Positions 33,020 through 46,444 of a stretch of DNA of 64,000 bases are shown here, one piece after another (the first letter of the stretch is position 1; every line of letters starts with the position of its first letter). The notes beneath the pieces are model-generated. The model made no database searches and was not told the DNA's origin. It saw only the letters and a program-made list of their open reading frames with translations. The stretch lies in contig CM039189.1 of NCBI GenBank assembly GCA_008360975.2, positions 10,792,056 through 10,856,055 of the forward strand, written 5' to 3'. A program made the position numbers and the translations under genes. This DNA comes from Lichenostomus cassidix. Taxonomy: Eukaryota; Chordata; Aves; Passeriformes; Meliphagidae.

Positions 33020-35247
33020 GACGTTGAATCATCTGAAAATTAGTTGGACAGAGAGTGGTTACCTCAGTAATGAACATTTGTGTGATCCTTGGAGACTTGT
33101 GAATGAAAAGCTTGATTGAACTGCAAAACTGGTGGTAGTGATGGCCATCTTTGTTCACGTTCAGTTTTATTATTGCAGCTGCATGTAGTTTTCCCTCCTC
33201 ACCTGTATCTCAGCACCTCCTTCTCTGCACACAACAGTCTCAACAGCTTGTATTTTTAAAAAGAATATAAATTCCTTGCTTGGTTAGAGCAATTGTACAT
33301 GTGTCCCATAGCTCTGTTACAGTAGCAGGAGGAATCCCCAGCATCCACCATCACTGACTCCAGGAGCTTGGAGATACTTTCCTACTTCTTTATCTTTTGT
33401 TAATGGACAGATTTTGTGAGAGTTTCGTCTTCTTTGCTGTATGGTTAAAACTTATCACTGTTGAGCTGCTGTTTGCCTGAGTACCTTCTCTTAAATGCTC
33501 TGCTTTCTTTTGCATTTGATATAATTTGCAATGCTCACATTTTTATGACCACTGAGTATTTTAAAAGTCAAATCTTCTGCTCTTACTGGTTATCTATCTA
33601 ATGCTGATACCCCACTTGAATATATTTATCCTAATTCCACAGAACTGCTGGAACGTGTTGTGTGTGTGCCAATCTCCAGAAAGGGCTAAGGTTTCCCAAG
33701 GAATTCATCTGAGTGAAAAGCTGTTCTGGTGTCTGTGCCCACAGGCTGTTCCTTGCCCTGTTCACTGGTGTCACTAGTTCCCAGCACCATGCCTTCCCTG
33801 TGCTCCATAAGAGTTTACCTTGTAACCTTTCTCTTGCCTTGAAACTTAAAAGTTAGTTAGTTCTAAAAATAATTTCCTATCTTGTAATTAAGGTCTCACC
33901 TTAGATCTCACCTCAGAGATGTTTCTTCTTTTTTTCTGTTAAGAAATAATTGGTTGAATTACGTTGTGATTTTCATCTTGGCAGTATCCTCAAAGAATCT
34001 CAAACTGATCAGAGATGAGCTTTTTTCACCCTTCGGGAAATAAATCAAATTTGTTTTAATCAAGCAAATTCAATTTCATTGTTCCTCTTTTTGATCTTAA
34101 GAGAGCAGTTTCCTTTAACTCAAGTTTGTCTAAACTCTATGGTTCCCTAGGGCACATACATGACCTTCTGTGTTAGAATTACACTTGTGACTAACTCTAG
34201 GATTCTTCCTTGACCTGAACCTGTTTATGAAAAAGTCTCTTCTGAATTCTGTGATTCATCTGGGCATCATGATTTCCTGCCCTTCTAGACAGATATCCCT
34301 CTCATTTTAAATATCTTTAATAGTAAGTTAGAAAAAACTGGAATAGTCTTCTTTCTTGCTGAAGATATTTGACCTAATTTGACCTTGCTTTGACCTAAGC
34401 TTTTTAAGGAAATACCTGTGTTTTGTAAAGATGTCTTAGTTAAAAAGCCTTACTGATGTGGCTGCAAAATTTGCACATAGGTGGAAGCATGTAAATGTCA
34501 TTCATAATTCTGCATTTGTCCTACTACATGTACATGAAGAATTGTATTTTAAAGATATTATTGTAATGCTCTGGATTGTAAGGTGGAGCTCTCTAGTAAT
34601 CTCATGCTGAGGCTTTGTTCATCTAAACTGAGGTGGTGGTAAAAACCTTACAACCTTAAGGAGCTAATTAAGGACAAGAACCTCTTGGTCAAATAAAGAG
34701 CAAGGAACGCAGTGCTTGTTCCAGGGAGCTTAACAGAAACGTTCTATACATAAATATATTAAAAAATGGTTGTACACTGCAAAGTCACATCACAATATTA
34801 ATTTCTTAGAAAGATTCTCTTCAGATGTATACAAATATTCCAAAGAGGAGGAACTTTGTAATATATTTACCCTGGTTTTTTTGTTTGGTTGGTTTTTAGG
34901 AATATTTCCTGGAACTAGAGAATATTTCCTTAATCACTTAGTCCTGTGCATGCATTTCATATCAAAGACATTATTTTCAGGTTTGATCTGTAGCTTGCTT
35001 ACATTGTCAGCAGAGTTACACAGTGTCACATTCCACAGCATGCTGGCAAAGGCAGGCTTTGGTTTGTACAAATGTTACTGTGTGCAACCTTGAAAACTGC
35101 AGGTTTGGGTGCTTTTTGGTTAAAATTTCTGTGAATAAGGATAATCTGTGAAATTGTGACAGAAAGCAGAAGAGCCAAAGGGGAGGCCAAGAATGGCTGA
35201 AATTATTACTGTTGAAAGCTGCAAAGATCTGGCTCATCTTGATTATT

Positions 35248-35279
35248 GGGGGTGAGGGTGGGGTGGGGTGGTTAGAGGG
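35248..35279 (+). other. Canonical G-quadruplex motif, + strand
   Basis: The run pattern is G5-TGA-G3-T-G4-T-G4, with two weaker G runs following to 35279. It satisfies G3+N1-7 four times with very short loops, the most stable class. It lies in non-coding DNA well away from any CpG-rich promoter-like sequence. Confidence 0.7.
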
Positions 35280-35284
35280 TGGTA

Positions 35285-37175
35285 TTTTTTGGTATTTGAC
35301 CTCTGTGTAAAGGCAGAGCAAGGAAGAGTACTGGAAAGAAAAGGATGATGTTTTACTTTGTTTCTATCCAACAAGGCTTTGCAGAACTCATGGCTGTGTA
35401 GGGTCCTGAAGACAATGATGTGAGATCAGAAGAACTGAAAGTGGTAACAGAAGGAGTAGCTGCCAGTGGGTTTCCAAAAAAGAGCTGGGATGAATGGTGC
35501 AGGGAGGGGGAAGAAGCTGAGTTCTGCAGGGTGTAACAGTAGTTCCTTTTTCATTGGGATGGAAGAGGATTCAGTGGAAATAATCAAAGCAATTAAAAGC
35601 TTTGGGGAAACTTCGAAAACTAATTTTGGCAGCAGCTTTTTGGGAGCATTTGAAATCAATAAATTTTTAGCAGCTGTGTGAGGGAAAAATCATCAAAACG
35701 GAAATAGTAGGGACCCAAATTAGTTTGCAGTGGTGTGTACACAACAGAGAAATGTGCTTTGGAAATGTTACGTGGGAAGTGGGGTAGCTTTGGGACACCT
35801 CAGCTTTCATTCTGGAGAGGGAAGAGTCAAAGATGATCCCCTGCCTGTTGGCCCAAGGATTACAACTGCAGTGAATATTCTGCAGTAGCAACCAAGAACT
35901 ATTGATTATTTCTCACACATATACTGTGGATTCAGAGAGCAAGATGAGCAAATCCTTGTTTTTCTTCTCAGCAGAAATGTCAGGGAACAAACATTGGCTA
36001 CCTTTAGCAGAATTTTTGCTAGCTAAAATAAAAAGCTTTAAGGGAATTGGAAAGCTCTATAAACTAAGTAAAATGAAATTGTAGTGGGATTGTTTGTTTT
36101 AAATACGGCTTATTTTGTAGTTATTATATATGCCCATGCACCAGTATATTTTTTTTTGGAAAATTGCACATAACAAAGTTGGAAATTGTATTCAAACGGC
36201 ATTTTTCTAGTTGTACATTTTATTACTCTTCCATTTTCCTCCACTGTTACTCACACTGCAAAGAAAGAGATTATATGAATTAGTTGATGGTATGTAAAAG
36301 AGATACTCATGGCATGTAAGTTAAAAGTAATCCTAGAACTGATTTGTAGATCATCATCTTTATTTCATGCAGTTTGTGCACAATAATGGACAGTAATACA
36401 TTAGCAAATGATGCTTAATTTTTCTTCGAAGTTTAAAAAAGGTATGTAGTGCTCTTCCATCAATTAGCAGCAGGAGAGCAAATTATAGTTATATTAAACT
36501 GTGTGTGCTATATAAATCACAGATCTTGTTAGCAAAGAATTAACATCATAACTGGTAATTTAAAAATTGCCTTTAGCTCTGAATGAGGATTGGCTGTGTA
36601 CATATTTTAATGGTGTTGAAGAAGTAAAAATAGATCTCTCTAGAAAGGAGCCTTTCTGGTGGAAGTGAAATTAATTATCTGCTTTTTTATGAAGTAGTAG
36701 TGTCTGAGTTGTGTAATGTTAATGTCCTATAGAAAAGACTGGCTATCTTCTTTGATTCATGGCACTGATTCTAGATTAAAAAAAATTCTTTTTTTTTAAT
36801 AATGGAAAGACTGGATTGTATCACCAAAGGACATAGACATCTAGTTTTCTCACTTTTGTTGGCTATTCAGGTGCAGATGCATGAAAACTGTATGACTTCT
36901 CAGATGTGGATTAATAATAAGGAAGTCAAGGAGATTTTTTTTCCCCTCCAGCATATCAAATATGTTTGGTATGTTTCTGAGACAACAGACAAATTGCTGA
37001 GTTGCACGCTCCAAGACTTTCCTCCTGCTGGCTAATGAAGTAGAACAAGACATAGAAGAAAAATACACCTTTTTTATTGGTTTGCTGTATCTCATTAATT
37101 ATCTCGTAGATTCTTTCAGTGTACTGACAATCTCAAAATGGAGCCTAAGCAAACAATAAAATGTGGTTTGCAATG
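35285..37175. other. Non-coding DNA, no gene recognised
   Basis: Short frames only (up to 81 codons). AT-rich, with several A/T runs and no repeat that I can name. Confidence 0.6.
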
Positions 37176-37178
37176 TAT

Positions 37179-37303
37179 GTTGGGTTTTGGTTTGTGGGGT
37201 TTTTTTTTGTTGTTTTGTTTGGTTGATTTTTTGTTTCTTTTTGTTTTGGTTTTTATTTGTTTGTTTGGGTTTTTATTTGTTTGTTTCTTTCCTGGGGGGG
37301 GGC
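37179..37303 (+). repeat. T/G-rich low-complexity tract ending in a 9-G run
   Basis: About 120 bases made almost entirely of T and G (TTTGTTTG, GGTTTT, TTTTTGTTG words), ending with nine consecutive G at 37294-37302. The apparent hydrophobic open frames here (37138-37341 and 37163-37474) are simply Phe/Leu/Val/Gly translation of T/G-rich DNA. Confidence 0.85.
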
Positions 37304-37309
37304 AGGAGA

Positions 37310-39765
37310 GTAGCATTATGTATATTGTTAATACAAATTAAAGAGAGCCCACTTACACTGATGACTTTCCCTTCCAATATTCCCTTTATGGTTATTCTCA
37401 GTCAGTCTTATTTTCTTGTTGGCCTCATGTACATCCTTCTCTCCTCTTTAAAACAGATGGAAAATACTATATGAAGAACACCTTTATCTTAAAAAATGGT
37501 TTAATTTAGTGTGAGTCTTAGCATGTAATATCCTCTTTTATCCAGGTACTTCCCTAAGTCAATTCATGCTCTCATATACTTTGAGGTCTTCAAAAGCAGT
37601 TTAAGACTATCCTTCCTCACTACTTCTGGTAGCTTTCATCCAAGAGAAATATGTTATGCAAGTATTTTGTTGCTGTTTTGTAATAATGCTGGTAATTACT
37701 ACTTAAAGAATCTTCCCAATTTGTTGCAGTTAGGCTTGATCAAAGACTGATATAAACAGACATTATGGCTGGACACTTGTGTTTATTAATCTCTTATAGC
37801 TTAGAGGACTCAATTAGAAGAAAAGAACAGATAATGATTGTGTGCAATGCTGAAGAATAACCAAATAATTTCCACAACCTCTTTAATTTTTAAGATACTT
37901 TCCATTTGGTTAACAGATGTGTTCTCTGTTCTTCAAGCTATTTCACATTCTGTTTATACATTTTTAATGTTTCTGTAAGCCACAATGTGTAGGCATTAGA
38001 TGCAAAATTCAAATTCATGTTCTGGATGGCTTTAAAGGAAGAGCTGCTATTTTTCATGTCTCTCTTTCTTTGTTGTTTTCACTCTACCTGTTTGTTTTGT
38101 CATTTGGAAGGTGTTTAATGCAGCTTTTGGAGGGATGAGAGATAGCTGTGAAGAAAGATTAACCTTACAGTGACTTGGACCTGTTTCCTTTGTCAGCGAT
38201 AAAGAGGTCCACAACACAGAGTATTCCTGCTAGAATTTTATGAGGTTTAGTGGGGGACAATGAAAGGAAAAAATCTCCCTGATATTGTATTGATCCCAGA
38301 CAGCCGTAATGTGTTGCATGAGGTGTTTGGTGTGCCAGAGCAGAAACTATATTCTTAGTAGATCCTTTGAGGAAAAAAATAGATATTTGAAATACCTTGT
38401 GATGGTATGCCTTGCATTTTCTTGTGTACATGGCTGTGATGTATCAAGTCAGCTCTTGGTAAGCACTTGTGGGACCCAGGAGAGCTTCCTGAAGCAACAT
38501 ACAAGAAAAAAACTGATAGTGTTGGAAAAGACATTGATTCTTAAACTGCTAAAGTAAGTGGATTTTGAATACTAAATTAGGTTGGAAAAGGATTAGCTGA
38601 ATTTCAGCATATTCTGTAAAAACTGTTTTAAAATCCATTTTTAATTGGGGAAGTTGTATTTAAACTTACCTTTTTCTATTGTTACCTGTTGTGATAGTTC
38701 ATGTTCTCTGACACCTTTGTTCTCCTCCCTGCCCTGCAGTAGGATTTCCGTGTTCTGCCTCCAGGTTCTCTGGGTGTGCAGACTCTTGGGCTGAGCACCA
38801 AGGAGGGATGTGTAGGAGAAAATTGCAACATCTTCTGCAAAATAATGTGGGCAGTTCCTTTGTTTGTTTTAGTATAAAAATATTCTAGCTTGTACTGTAC
38901 CTGTTTTATATTAATTTGTTCTCTTTACTGTCTGCGAGTACTGTTTGCGAGTAAACACTTCAGACCAAAATTATAAAGTTGTCTAACTCACAGAGACATA
39001 AGTAGCACCTTCATTTAAAGCACAGGAGGAAGTCCTACGTCTCTCCTCAGGTGGAGCTGCTGAGGGCTTGCAGGAGGTCTGTGGTGTCTCTTCAGTCCAG
39101 CACAGGCAGCGCTCCGTGTGTCAGCCTGGGAACAAGAGGGGGTGGCTGGGCTCTCTCCTGAAGCAACATGAACTTGCATTGCACTCAGGCACCTCTCAAC
39201 CACATTGCTCTCAGAAGTGGTCAGATCATGCTGGTTTTCTGTTCCAAGTTTGCCATCTTTCAGTGTGTGGCTGTTCCTAGGACATCTAACGATGTGAAGC
39301 ATGATTGATGAGCCCTCGCTAGAGCCATATTCTTGTGATGTGGATGATGAGAGTAAATTTTATCGCTTTACAACTTCATCTATGAACTCGTCACACAGAG
39401 CTACATTATTTGGGGCATGTTCTTTTTTACTTAATTTTTTTTCTGAGCAGAGGTGTCTTTGTGTGGTTGTGGCATTTTCTTGGGGTTTCTTTTTGTTTGT
39501 GTACTTTAGTCTAGTCAGACTACCTAAAGGGGAAAAGGAATTGGAGATGGTTGAATAAGTTGAATAAAGTGATTTGAGAACTGCTAGAAAACATGGAGGG
39601 AATGAGTGGGTTTTGCTTCTTTGTGGGTCATTTATTCTCCCAAGATATGTGTGGCTATATGTGTTTCTTCAAATGTATGATTTTTTTTTCAACTACTTTA
39701 TAACTAAATTTACTGACAGCAATAGCCACAAGAATAAGTTGACCTCATAGATCATCAGTGTTATG
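37310..39765. other. Non-coding DNA, no gene recognised
   Basis: Chance frames only (up to 95 codons). A slightly GC-richer patch at 39040-39280 has short overlapping frames on both strands and no recognisable product. Confidence 0.6.
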
Positions 39766-39770
39766 ACACT

Positions 39771-39850
39771 GTTATTTTATGATCCCACAATAAGAAACTG
39801 AGGCAAGGAAGTTAAAATGATATTGTCAAGGACAGACTGGCATTGGCAGT
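39771..39850 (-). mobile_element. MIR-like SINE relic, antisense
   Basis: GTTATTTTATGATCCCACAA followed by TAAGAAACTGAGGCAAGGAA and GTTAAAATGATATTGTCAAG parallels antisense MIR, which reads 'CCATTTTACAGATGAGGAAACTGAGGC', 'AGTTAAGTGACTTGCC', 'AAGGTCACACAGC'. This is the clearest CORE-SINE trace in the window. Confidence 0.6.
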
Positions 39851-39989
39851 TTTTGGTTACTGGTCTGTGACTTGGGCTCATTGTCCCTTCTGTAGGAGTC
39901 CTGCATGGAAGCTACCCAGTGATCCTTTGTTTTAAAAGACGTGGTTAATTCTACTAAAGGTTAATTAAGCCTTTTCTATTTGCTGAGTT

Positions 39990-40024
39990 AAAAAAAAAAA
40001 AAAAAAAAGAAAAAGAAAAGAAGG
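39990..40024 (+). repeat. Poly-A / A-rich tract
   Basis: Nineteen A followed by GAAAAAGAAAAGAAGG. No retroposed body could be identified upstream. Confidence 0.9.
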
Positions 40025-41685
40025 CATAACAGATGACTTTATTGGTGCACGTATATTATAGTTGCTTTGACATTTATGTTTTCCATACTGATAGATGAAT
40101 GATTTCTGTGGAAGTAAATCAATTGCACCAGAAGCAGTAGCACAAAGCACCAGGGTCTCCCTGGTCTAAAACAACAAAGGTTTTGAAATATCTTGAAATA
40201 CGATTTAACATGTTTCTCCTCTAGAAGAATTAGTTGGAATTTTTTGCTCCTAAAACACATAACAGTTTTGCAACTTGGTGTTTAATATAAAGATTAATTC
40301 AAACTTCAAGAACCTGCTGACCTTATTTCTGAACAGGAAATTAAGAAACTCACGGATTTTCTTTTCAGGTATTTAGTGCTCCCTTCTCTTCTAACTCACC
40401 CCACTTTCTTCTGCCTAACTCCGAATATTGTAATCCAAATTTCACTTCAACATTCAGTCAAGTTATTGTAACTTGTTGTAATGTTTTTCTGCCAGCAGAT
40501 AGCAATCATTTGTTATTCTTATCATAGTTTACTTAGGTAATGCATATTTTAAAATATTTTCTTGTAATCAATTATAAAATAAAAAGGGAAATGGTGTAGA
40601 AAGAATGTGCTAAGAATCATAAAGATCTTAGAAATTATTAGGTAATTCAGTGATTAATGTCATGATTGGCAGTCAGGAAAAAACATTAGCATGTATTATG
40701 ACAGAATTTGTAGGAAAGGTATTTAAAAAGAGATTTTGAAAAATCTATACCAGCACTTTTGATGAAAAATTTTGCCTTCACACCACGATTTGAATAGCAA
40801 AACATTTACTTGGTTTCGCTGGACCCCTGTGGATTCCCAAATGATTATTCCATCTTCCCTAACTGTGAAACCGTATGAAATGTTATTATTATAACAATCC
40901 GCTGTTACAAAATAGCAGTGACTAATATGTAAACTCAAGTGTACAATGAATTTATAGAATATACCAGTCTTAAATCTATAAGCATGATATGGTGTTTAGG
41001 GAATCTGCCCTTTGAGACAACAGTGGAATAAAACTGTATATAAAAATACCTAAACCTCTGAAGTTCCTCTTCATGTGTCCTGGCCCAGGTGCTGAATTTG
41101 GAATAGATTTTATCAGACTGATATAGTATTTCTGCTTCGGGAAGGTCTATACTGAACAATGGGATTCAGCTGCTTCAGCTGAAGGTGTCTGATGCCATTT
41201 CACATGTTCTGGAACAGAAAAAGCACGTTTAGATATGATACAGCCTTCTTGGAAAGTCATCCAGAGACCAAGGCTTGTAAAATGGTGGTAGACAGCTGTG
41301 TTCAGGTAACTGGTGTTCAGCTATTTTGTCCAGAGTATTTGTCAGAACAAAGATTGGTAATGGGAAATAGCTGACAAAAAAATCAAAGCTGATCAGTCAT
41401 CTTTGGTACAGTTGTAACAACAGGCAGTGCTGATCTGAGAAGATGAAAACGTGATTTTGATGCCTTCTCTGGAGGGGGAAAGAAAAGGGTAAAAGGACAA
41501 AGAAATAATTATTTTTAAAAGAGGCATTTTCCTCATTGAAGCAGTTTTTTATTCACCTTTCCCTACGGTTTCCCCTGTCAAAACATAGCTATGGGAAAGA
41601 AAATGCATGGAAATCAGTAGGAGTTCAGCTTATTTCAAGGAAGAAAGTTTTGATCACTATATATTAACTATCCACCTAGAAGAAG
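40025..41685. other. Non-coding DNA, no gene recognised
   Basis: Strongly AT-rich, with no open frame longer than 74 codons and no recognisable repeat. Confidence 0.6.
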
Positions 41686-41687
41686 TC

Positions 41688-41755
41688 TGTCCCTTGCTCT
41701 AACTTGTGTGCCCTCATGAAGTATCTTTCAATGCCTCTGTTCCCATGAAACTGGA
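41688..41755 (+). mobile_element. MIR-like SINE relic
   Basis: CTTGTGTGCCCTCATGAAGT followed by ATCTTTCAATGCCTCTGTTC and CCATGAAACTGGAGG parallels the sense MIR core ('GTGTGACCTTGGGCAAGTCACTTAA', 'CCTCTGTTTCCCCATCTGTAAAATGG'). Diverged and short. Confidence 0.4.
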
Positions 41756-41774
41756 GGCTTTCAGATGAGACATT

Positions 41775-44700
41775 TACAAGTATATCTTTCTCTTTTTAGA
41801 ACTGACATCTCTAAGACACCTTTCCTTCAGATAATGTTTGTTCTGGCACCTTTTTTGCTTTTCTTTCTCCCAAAAATGTGCTGGTTTGAGGCTCTGGAAG
41901 GCTAGTTTCTCTGTTCCAGAGATGGCTGGATTTCAATATGCTGTGAGAATATAGACACTAAAGCAGTCAGGGTAAAAATAAATAAATCATAAATTAATGT
42001 ATATTATTCATGTTGCTCTCTTGGAAGACTGCTCAATGATGCAAAGTTCTACTAGTGAGAATCTGCAGTGTTGAAGATTATGAGAATATCTGAATATCTG
42101 TCTTGCACATTTAAATATGGGTTTTTAAATAGCTATTTTCCACACTAGCTAAATGTTACCAATCAGAGAAGTGACATATAAGAATGATTCTTAAGCTAGT
42201 GCTCTTTACAGTTTTCCTGTGCATTCTGTATCACAGAAATTTCTTCAAAATAAGTACTGCAGCTTTCAAAATTCTCATTTACAGACACATTATTTTCTGA
42301 ATTAACCTTCTGCAAAATCCTTTATCTCCTTAAAAGCAAAGGCAGTGCAGCTTTTTGTGTGGCCCATTGTTGCAAGACTGGCCTCACTGGTAGCCACAAG
42401 GTAGTTTTTGAAGGGAGCTGACACCAAAAGCAATGAGCTGCCTTGTGTTGTTCCTGTAATTTACAACCTTTAATTCAAAGGCATTGCAATAAGAAAGTGA
42501 TACCATCAGCTCAAATAGAATTTTGCTTATTCCCTCCTTAGAAGTGTCGTTGACCTGTGGGGAAACTCTGGGATGCCCAGGCAGTTGCAATACAACACAC
42601 TCAAAGGCCAGAGTAGTAAAACATATTGTTAAATGTCAATGAATACATTTAGGCATTGGGATGCAGAAAAGGTACCTTGTTTTCAAGACTCACATTGAAG
42701 AGAATAGAAAGCAGCACAGAGATCTGTGTCAGAGACATAAATCAATGAAGGACGCTTTTAAAAAAATGTATACATCTGAAGATCCTTTAAAATGTCTTTT
42801 GGAGGACTGGAAGATATAGTAATTGATTTTGCATTGACTGCTTGTAAAATATACACAATTAAGCGAGTGTCCTCAGCCCCCAGGTGATTAAGATTGAGGA
42901 ATGGGTACAATCCAGAGCCATTATCCTGTCAGCAGCGGCACAAGCAGAACCTGTGCAGGGTGTCCACATCAACACAGAGCTTGGGGGAGGAAATTACCAG
43001 CTACAGAACTGGAGCACAGTTCCATTTTTGCTGAAACTTCCCAGGGGTTTAAATTCTGCCTCCTAAAGGATGAGTCTGGGATTATGGGTATGAGATAGTT
43101 TTATTAATTGAACAATAGCAAAGACAGTCTTCAATTCTTACTTTGGATTCAATCAAAAAGGCTTATTTTGTGTATTATTTGATGCCCAAAACATGCTAAG
43201 TGCAACGGTAAAAATAACTAGCAGTCAAAGATTTTATAACAATGATAGATCTTGACACAGTAGGTAAGAATAGTTCTGGCAGAAGAGAGAATAATAGAGA
43301 ATAAGGTTCTCAAACTACTCATTGGTGCATGAATTTTTTTCAGGATGGAAGGAAGAACGGTTTATATGTTCAGCAGTGAACTAAGCCTTGGGATTTTAAT
43401 GAGGTCCAGACTTTCTCAGACAGAAGAAGAGCAAAAGTTCTGCTTTTGGTGTTATTTCTGGGTCACTATCAATAGTGCAACATCCTAGTTAAAGGGAAGA
43501 TTAACTTCTAACAATGCTACTGCTTTATTAGTAAAAAAGTTTGTAGTTTCACTGTAGTGAATGACAGCCAAAATTCTTGGTCAAGGTCTTAAATGGTATT
43601 TTCTCAGTTCTAACTCAACTTCTTTCTCAGATTCATGAATGTCATGCCAGCTTCTTTTTTAAACTCTAATTTCTTCTTGATTTTTTTCCAAGGAGCACAC
43701 TTGAATAGGAACAGATGGCACCTGATACTGTCAAACATGAGGGCTTTTCTATAAGTGATTTATAGCTGTGGCTCTTTCTGTATTTTGAGCATGTAGCTTT
43801 GCAATTTAGATATTATATAGATTAAGTGCTTTGCCTCAGGATCTGCTGCATGACCACATTGCCATAACCACTGTGTGAGTTTGTGCAAGGATACAGTTGC
43901 TCTTTTGAAGTTAAAAAGTTTATTGCTACACACAGCTTCTGTTTCAGGAGAGTGGAACATCATATGTCATATAACACATAGGTGAATATTTAATTTGTTT
44001 TGGTTTATGCTGTTTTCACAGCTTTTGTAATCTTTTCACAGTTTAATTTTACCTTCACTGTCTAAAGTCATGCAGCTCAGTAACAGTTGTGCCTGCACTA
44101 AATGGCTGAGTTAAAAGGCAGTATTAATGCTTGGGCAACTCACAGGGGTATATGCACATGTTCTTCTATTTGGATTGCATTAAATGAGTTTTCAGAACCA
44201 TATGGCAACGTACCTTAACTATTCTTTCTGAAAGAGTCTAACTGTTGCAGCCTTCTGTTCTAATTAGTTACATCTTCTGAGCTTTACCAATTCACTGGAA
44301 AAACTCCACGCTTAATATTGCTTAAATTTTACCCAAATGCCTTTTGTTCTTGTGGGTGTATTTTAATACTGTGTGTGAAATGCAGATCGCTTCTTAGTTA
44401 CTTGCTTTACTTTTAATATCTCCCCAGACAATACATAACTATTTTGAAACAGTTTCCATTGTTTATTACAGTGAGAAGTGTTTCTCCTAAATAGCTGGGA
44501 TTTGATAGGTTGTAGAAGTCATGCAAATATTCTTTCTTTGAAACAAGGAGGAGATTGCAGAACTGCAGTGAAATATATTATCTATGTCCACTTCACCCTC
44601 TTGGGGACAGGGGAGAGTGTAACACATGGGTTTCAGATGTGAGTGTGCTTGCCCATCGTTTCCAGGTGTTTGGATATTCTTCTGGAATATGTTCTTTATA

Positions 44701-46440
44701 AAGGACTTAATGTTATATAAAGGATTTGCCATTTATTTAACTGCTTTTTAAAACAGTCAGATAATTCTCACTACATGAGTAAGTTATAATAGGGTTTTGC
44801 AAGCACAGCAGCATGTTCTCAACCACTGAGCTGAACTGCTGTATGCACTTTTCAACAGCAGTGGTGATAATATTGGTGAGGTTTGTACAGTTCAGTCTGT
44901 TAAAGGTGGAACTGGGTCTACACTGTGTATGAATGAGAACTTGCATCTTAAATAGGAGTATCAAATTTATTGGTTTTGTTATCCAAAACAGTTCAGAAAA
45001 TGGAAGAAGCACTAAAAGGTGGTTAGCATGAACATATGAAGACAGGCAATCTTTTTTTATAAATCTGTAGGGTCTTCATATCTGTGTGTAGAACAGAGGA
45101 AAATACCTACCATAGACCTTTTCATCAGTAAAAAGAAAACTACATTCTCTTGTTCCCAAAGGCACTGTGCAAGTAAGAATAATATAAGCTGTAATATCAA
45201 ATCAATCACATTTACATTTCAAAAGCATCCTTCGTAAAAATGCCCCAGAGGGCTGAATTCTGCTAATAAAAACACAAATAAAATAAAATATTTAACAAGC
45301 TATATCAAGCACGGGTAGGCTATGCATGTTTTGTAAGTCTGACCTTAAAAATTAACAGGAAATCAGAATTTTTCCAAAAAAGTTAAAAAAATCCAATGTC
45401 TATAGGTAGGGACCAAAGAATACAAACAAGGCATGAAACCCATAATATTTGCTCATGATCAGAGAGGAAAAACACTGAGGCTGAACAGAAATATCAGCCT
45501 GAACAAGAGACAAAAAATGGTCATATGGGTGTGAAACTCCACAACACTGCATTGAAGAGTAGACGTTTTGCCTGAAAAAAAATAGAGCCTTCTGAATTCA
45601 TAAGACTAAAGTTGTAGGATCAGACACTCAAAATTCGAACATTTTCTTAAATTTATTCCCACATTGTCACAACTGGGTTGTACTTCAGTCAGGCTTTGAA
45701 AGGAAATGAACGGTGTAAATTTATGTTTAAAAAAACTTGCAAGAGCAGTTGGCCATGGATGGCCTTTGATCCAAGGATAGTGTAAGCTGGCCCTTAACCA
45801 TAAATATTTTCATGCTTTTCTTTAGCATCAAAAAGGTTCCATTTAAAGGGTTTAGAACAGGACAGACCCACACACTCGTGTATAATGTTACTGTCTCTCC
45901 TTGACTTCTTAAGAGCCTTTTGAGTTGCTCTCCAGGTGACTTTATTTAAAGATACTTTTTTCTTTTTTGGTTGGAATGCAGTATTTTTTGCCCTGTACTT
46001 TTGCTAATAGATATTGGTCTGAATTGGACTAAAAGTGTTGCTGCCAATGGGGAAGCAGTAGTTGCCCTTCATCTGGGAATATCGTTATGAAACAGAGTTG
46101 CTCTTTTACAGAACAGATGGTAGAGTGATAGCAGCTTCCACTTCAAACAGGAGCAGGCACAGGGTGCATGTGGGCAGAAGGTTTCATTGCAAATGAATTT
46201 CTGAAGCCCTGGATATACAGGCGAGAGAAGGTAGATGGGGTACTGGAGCAGTGAGAGAGGGCTGTATTTAAAGCATTGGATGTTGTCACAAAATCCCTGG
46301 CTTTCAAGTTCAGAATAAAAGCCAAAAAACCCTTCTGAACTGAGTGTCAGCTAGAAAGAAGTTTAGTACTATGTGAGAAAAGAAAATACCTCCTTTTACT
46401 TTAATTTCTGTTGCATTCAAGGCAGATCTGTGTGTATGGG
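41775..46440. other. Non-coding DNA, no gene recognised
   Basis: Chance frames only (up to 91 codons). One possible MIR relic near 43.8 kb is listed separately. Otherwise it is AT-rich sequence with A/T runs. Confidence 0.6.
43815..43878 (-). mobile_element. Possible MIR-like relic, antisense (weak)
   Basis: AGATTAAGTGCTTTGCCTCA followed by GGATCTGCTGCATGACC and CCATAACCACTGTG resembles the antisense MIR words 'AGGTTAAGTGACTTGCCCAGG' and 'CTAACCACT'. The diagnostic GAAACTGAGGC word is missing, so chance similarity is possible. Confidence 0.3.
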
Positions 46441-46444
46441 TTTG

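Larger units (their letters stand above)
31010..35240. other. Non-coding DNA, no gene recognised
   Basis: Open frames reach only 107 codons and none is recognisable. A (GT)n repeat lies at 32706-32723 and a 16-T run at 33004-33019. A T/G-rich word at 34874-34896 is identical over 23 bases to one at 4327-4349. GAATATTTCCT occurs twice (34900-34910 and 34920-34930). Confidence 0.6.

Noticed and set aside
37138..37474. Hydrophobic frames resembling membrane proteins
   Set aside because: They are translations of a T/G-rich low-complexity tract (Phe, Leu, Val, Gly, Cys only).
37555..37625. Possible L2- or Rex-like LINE 3' end phrase (CTTCAAAAGCAGTTTAAGAC)
   Set aside because: One short phrase without supporting flanking similarity.
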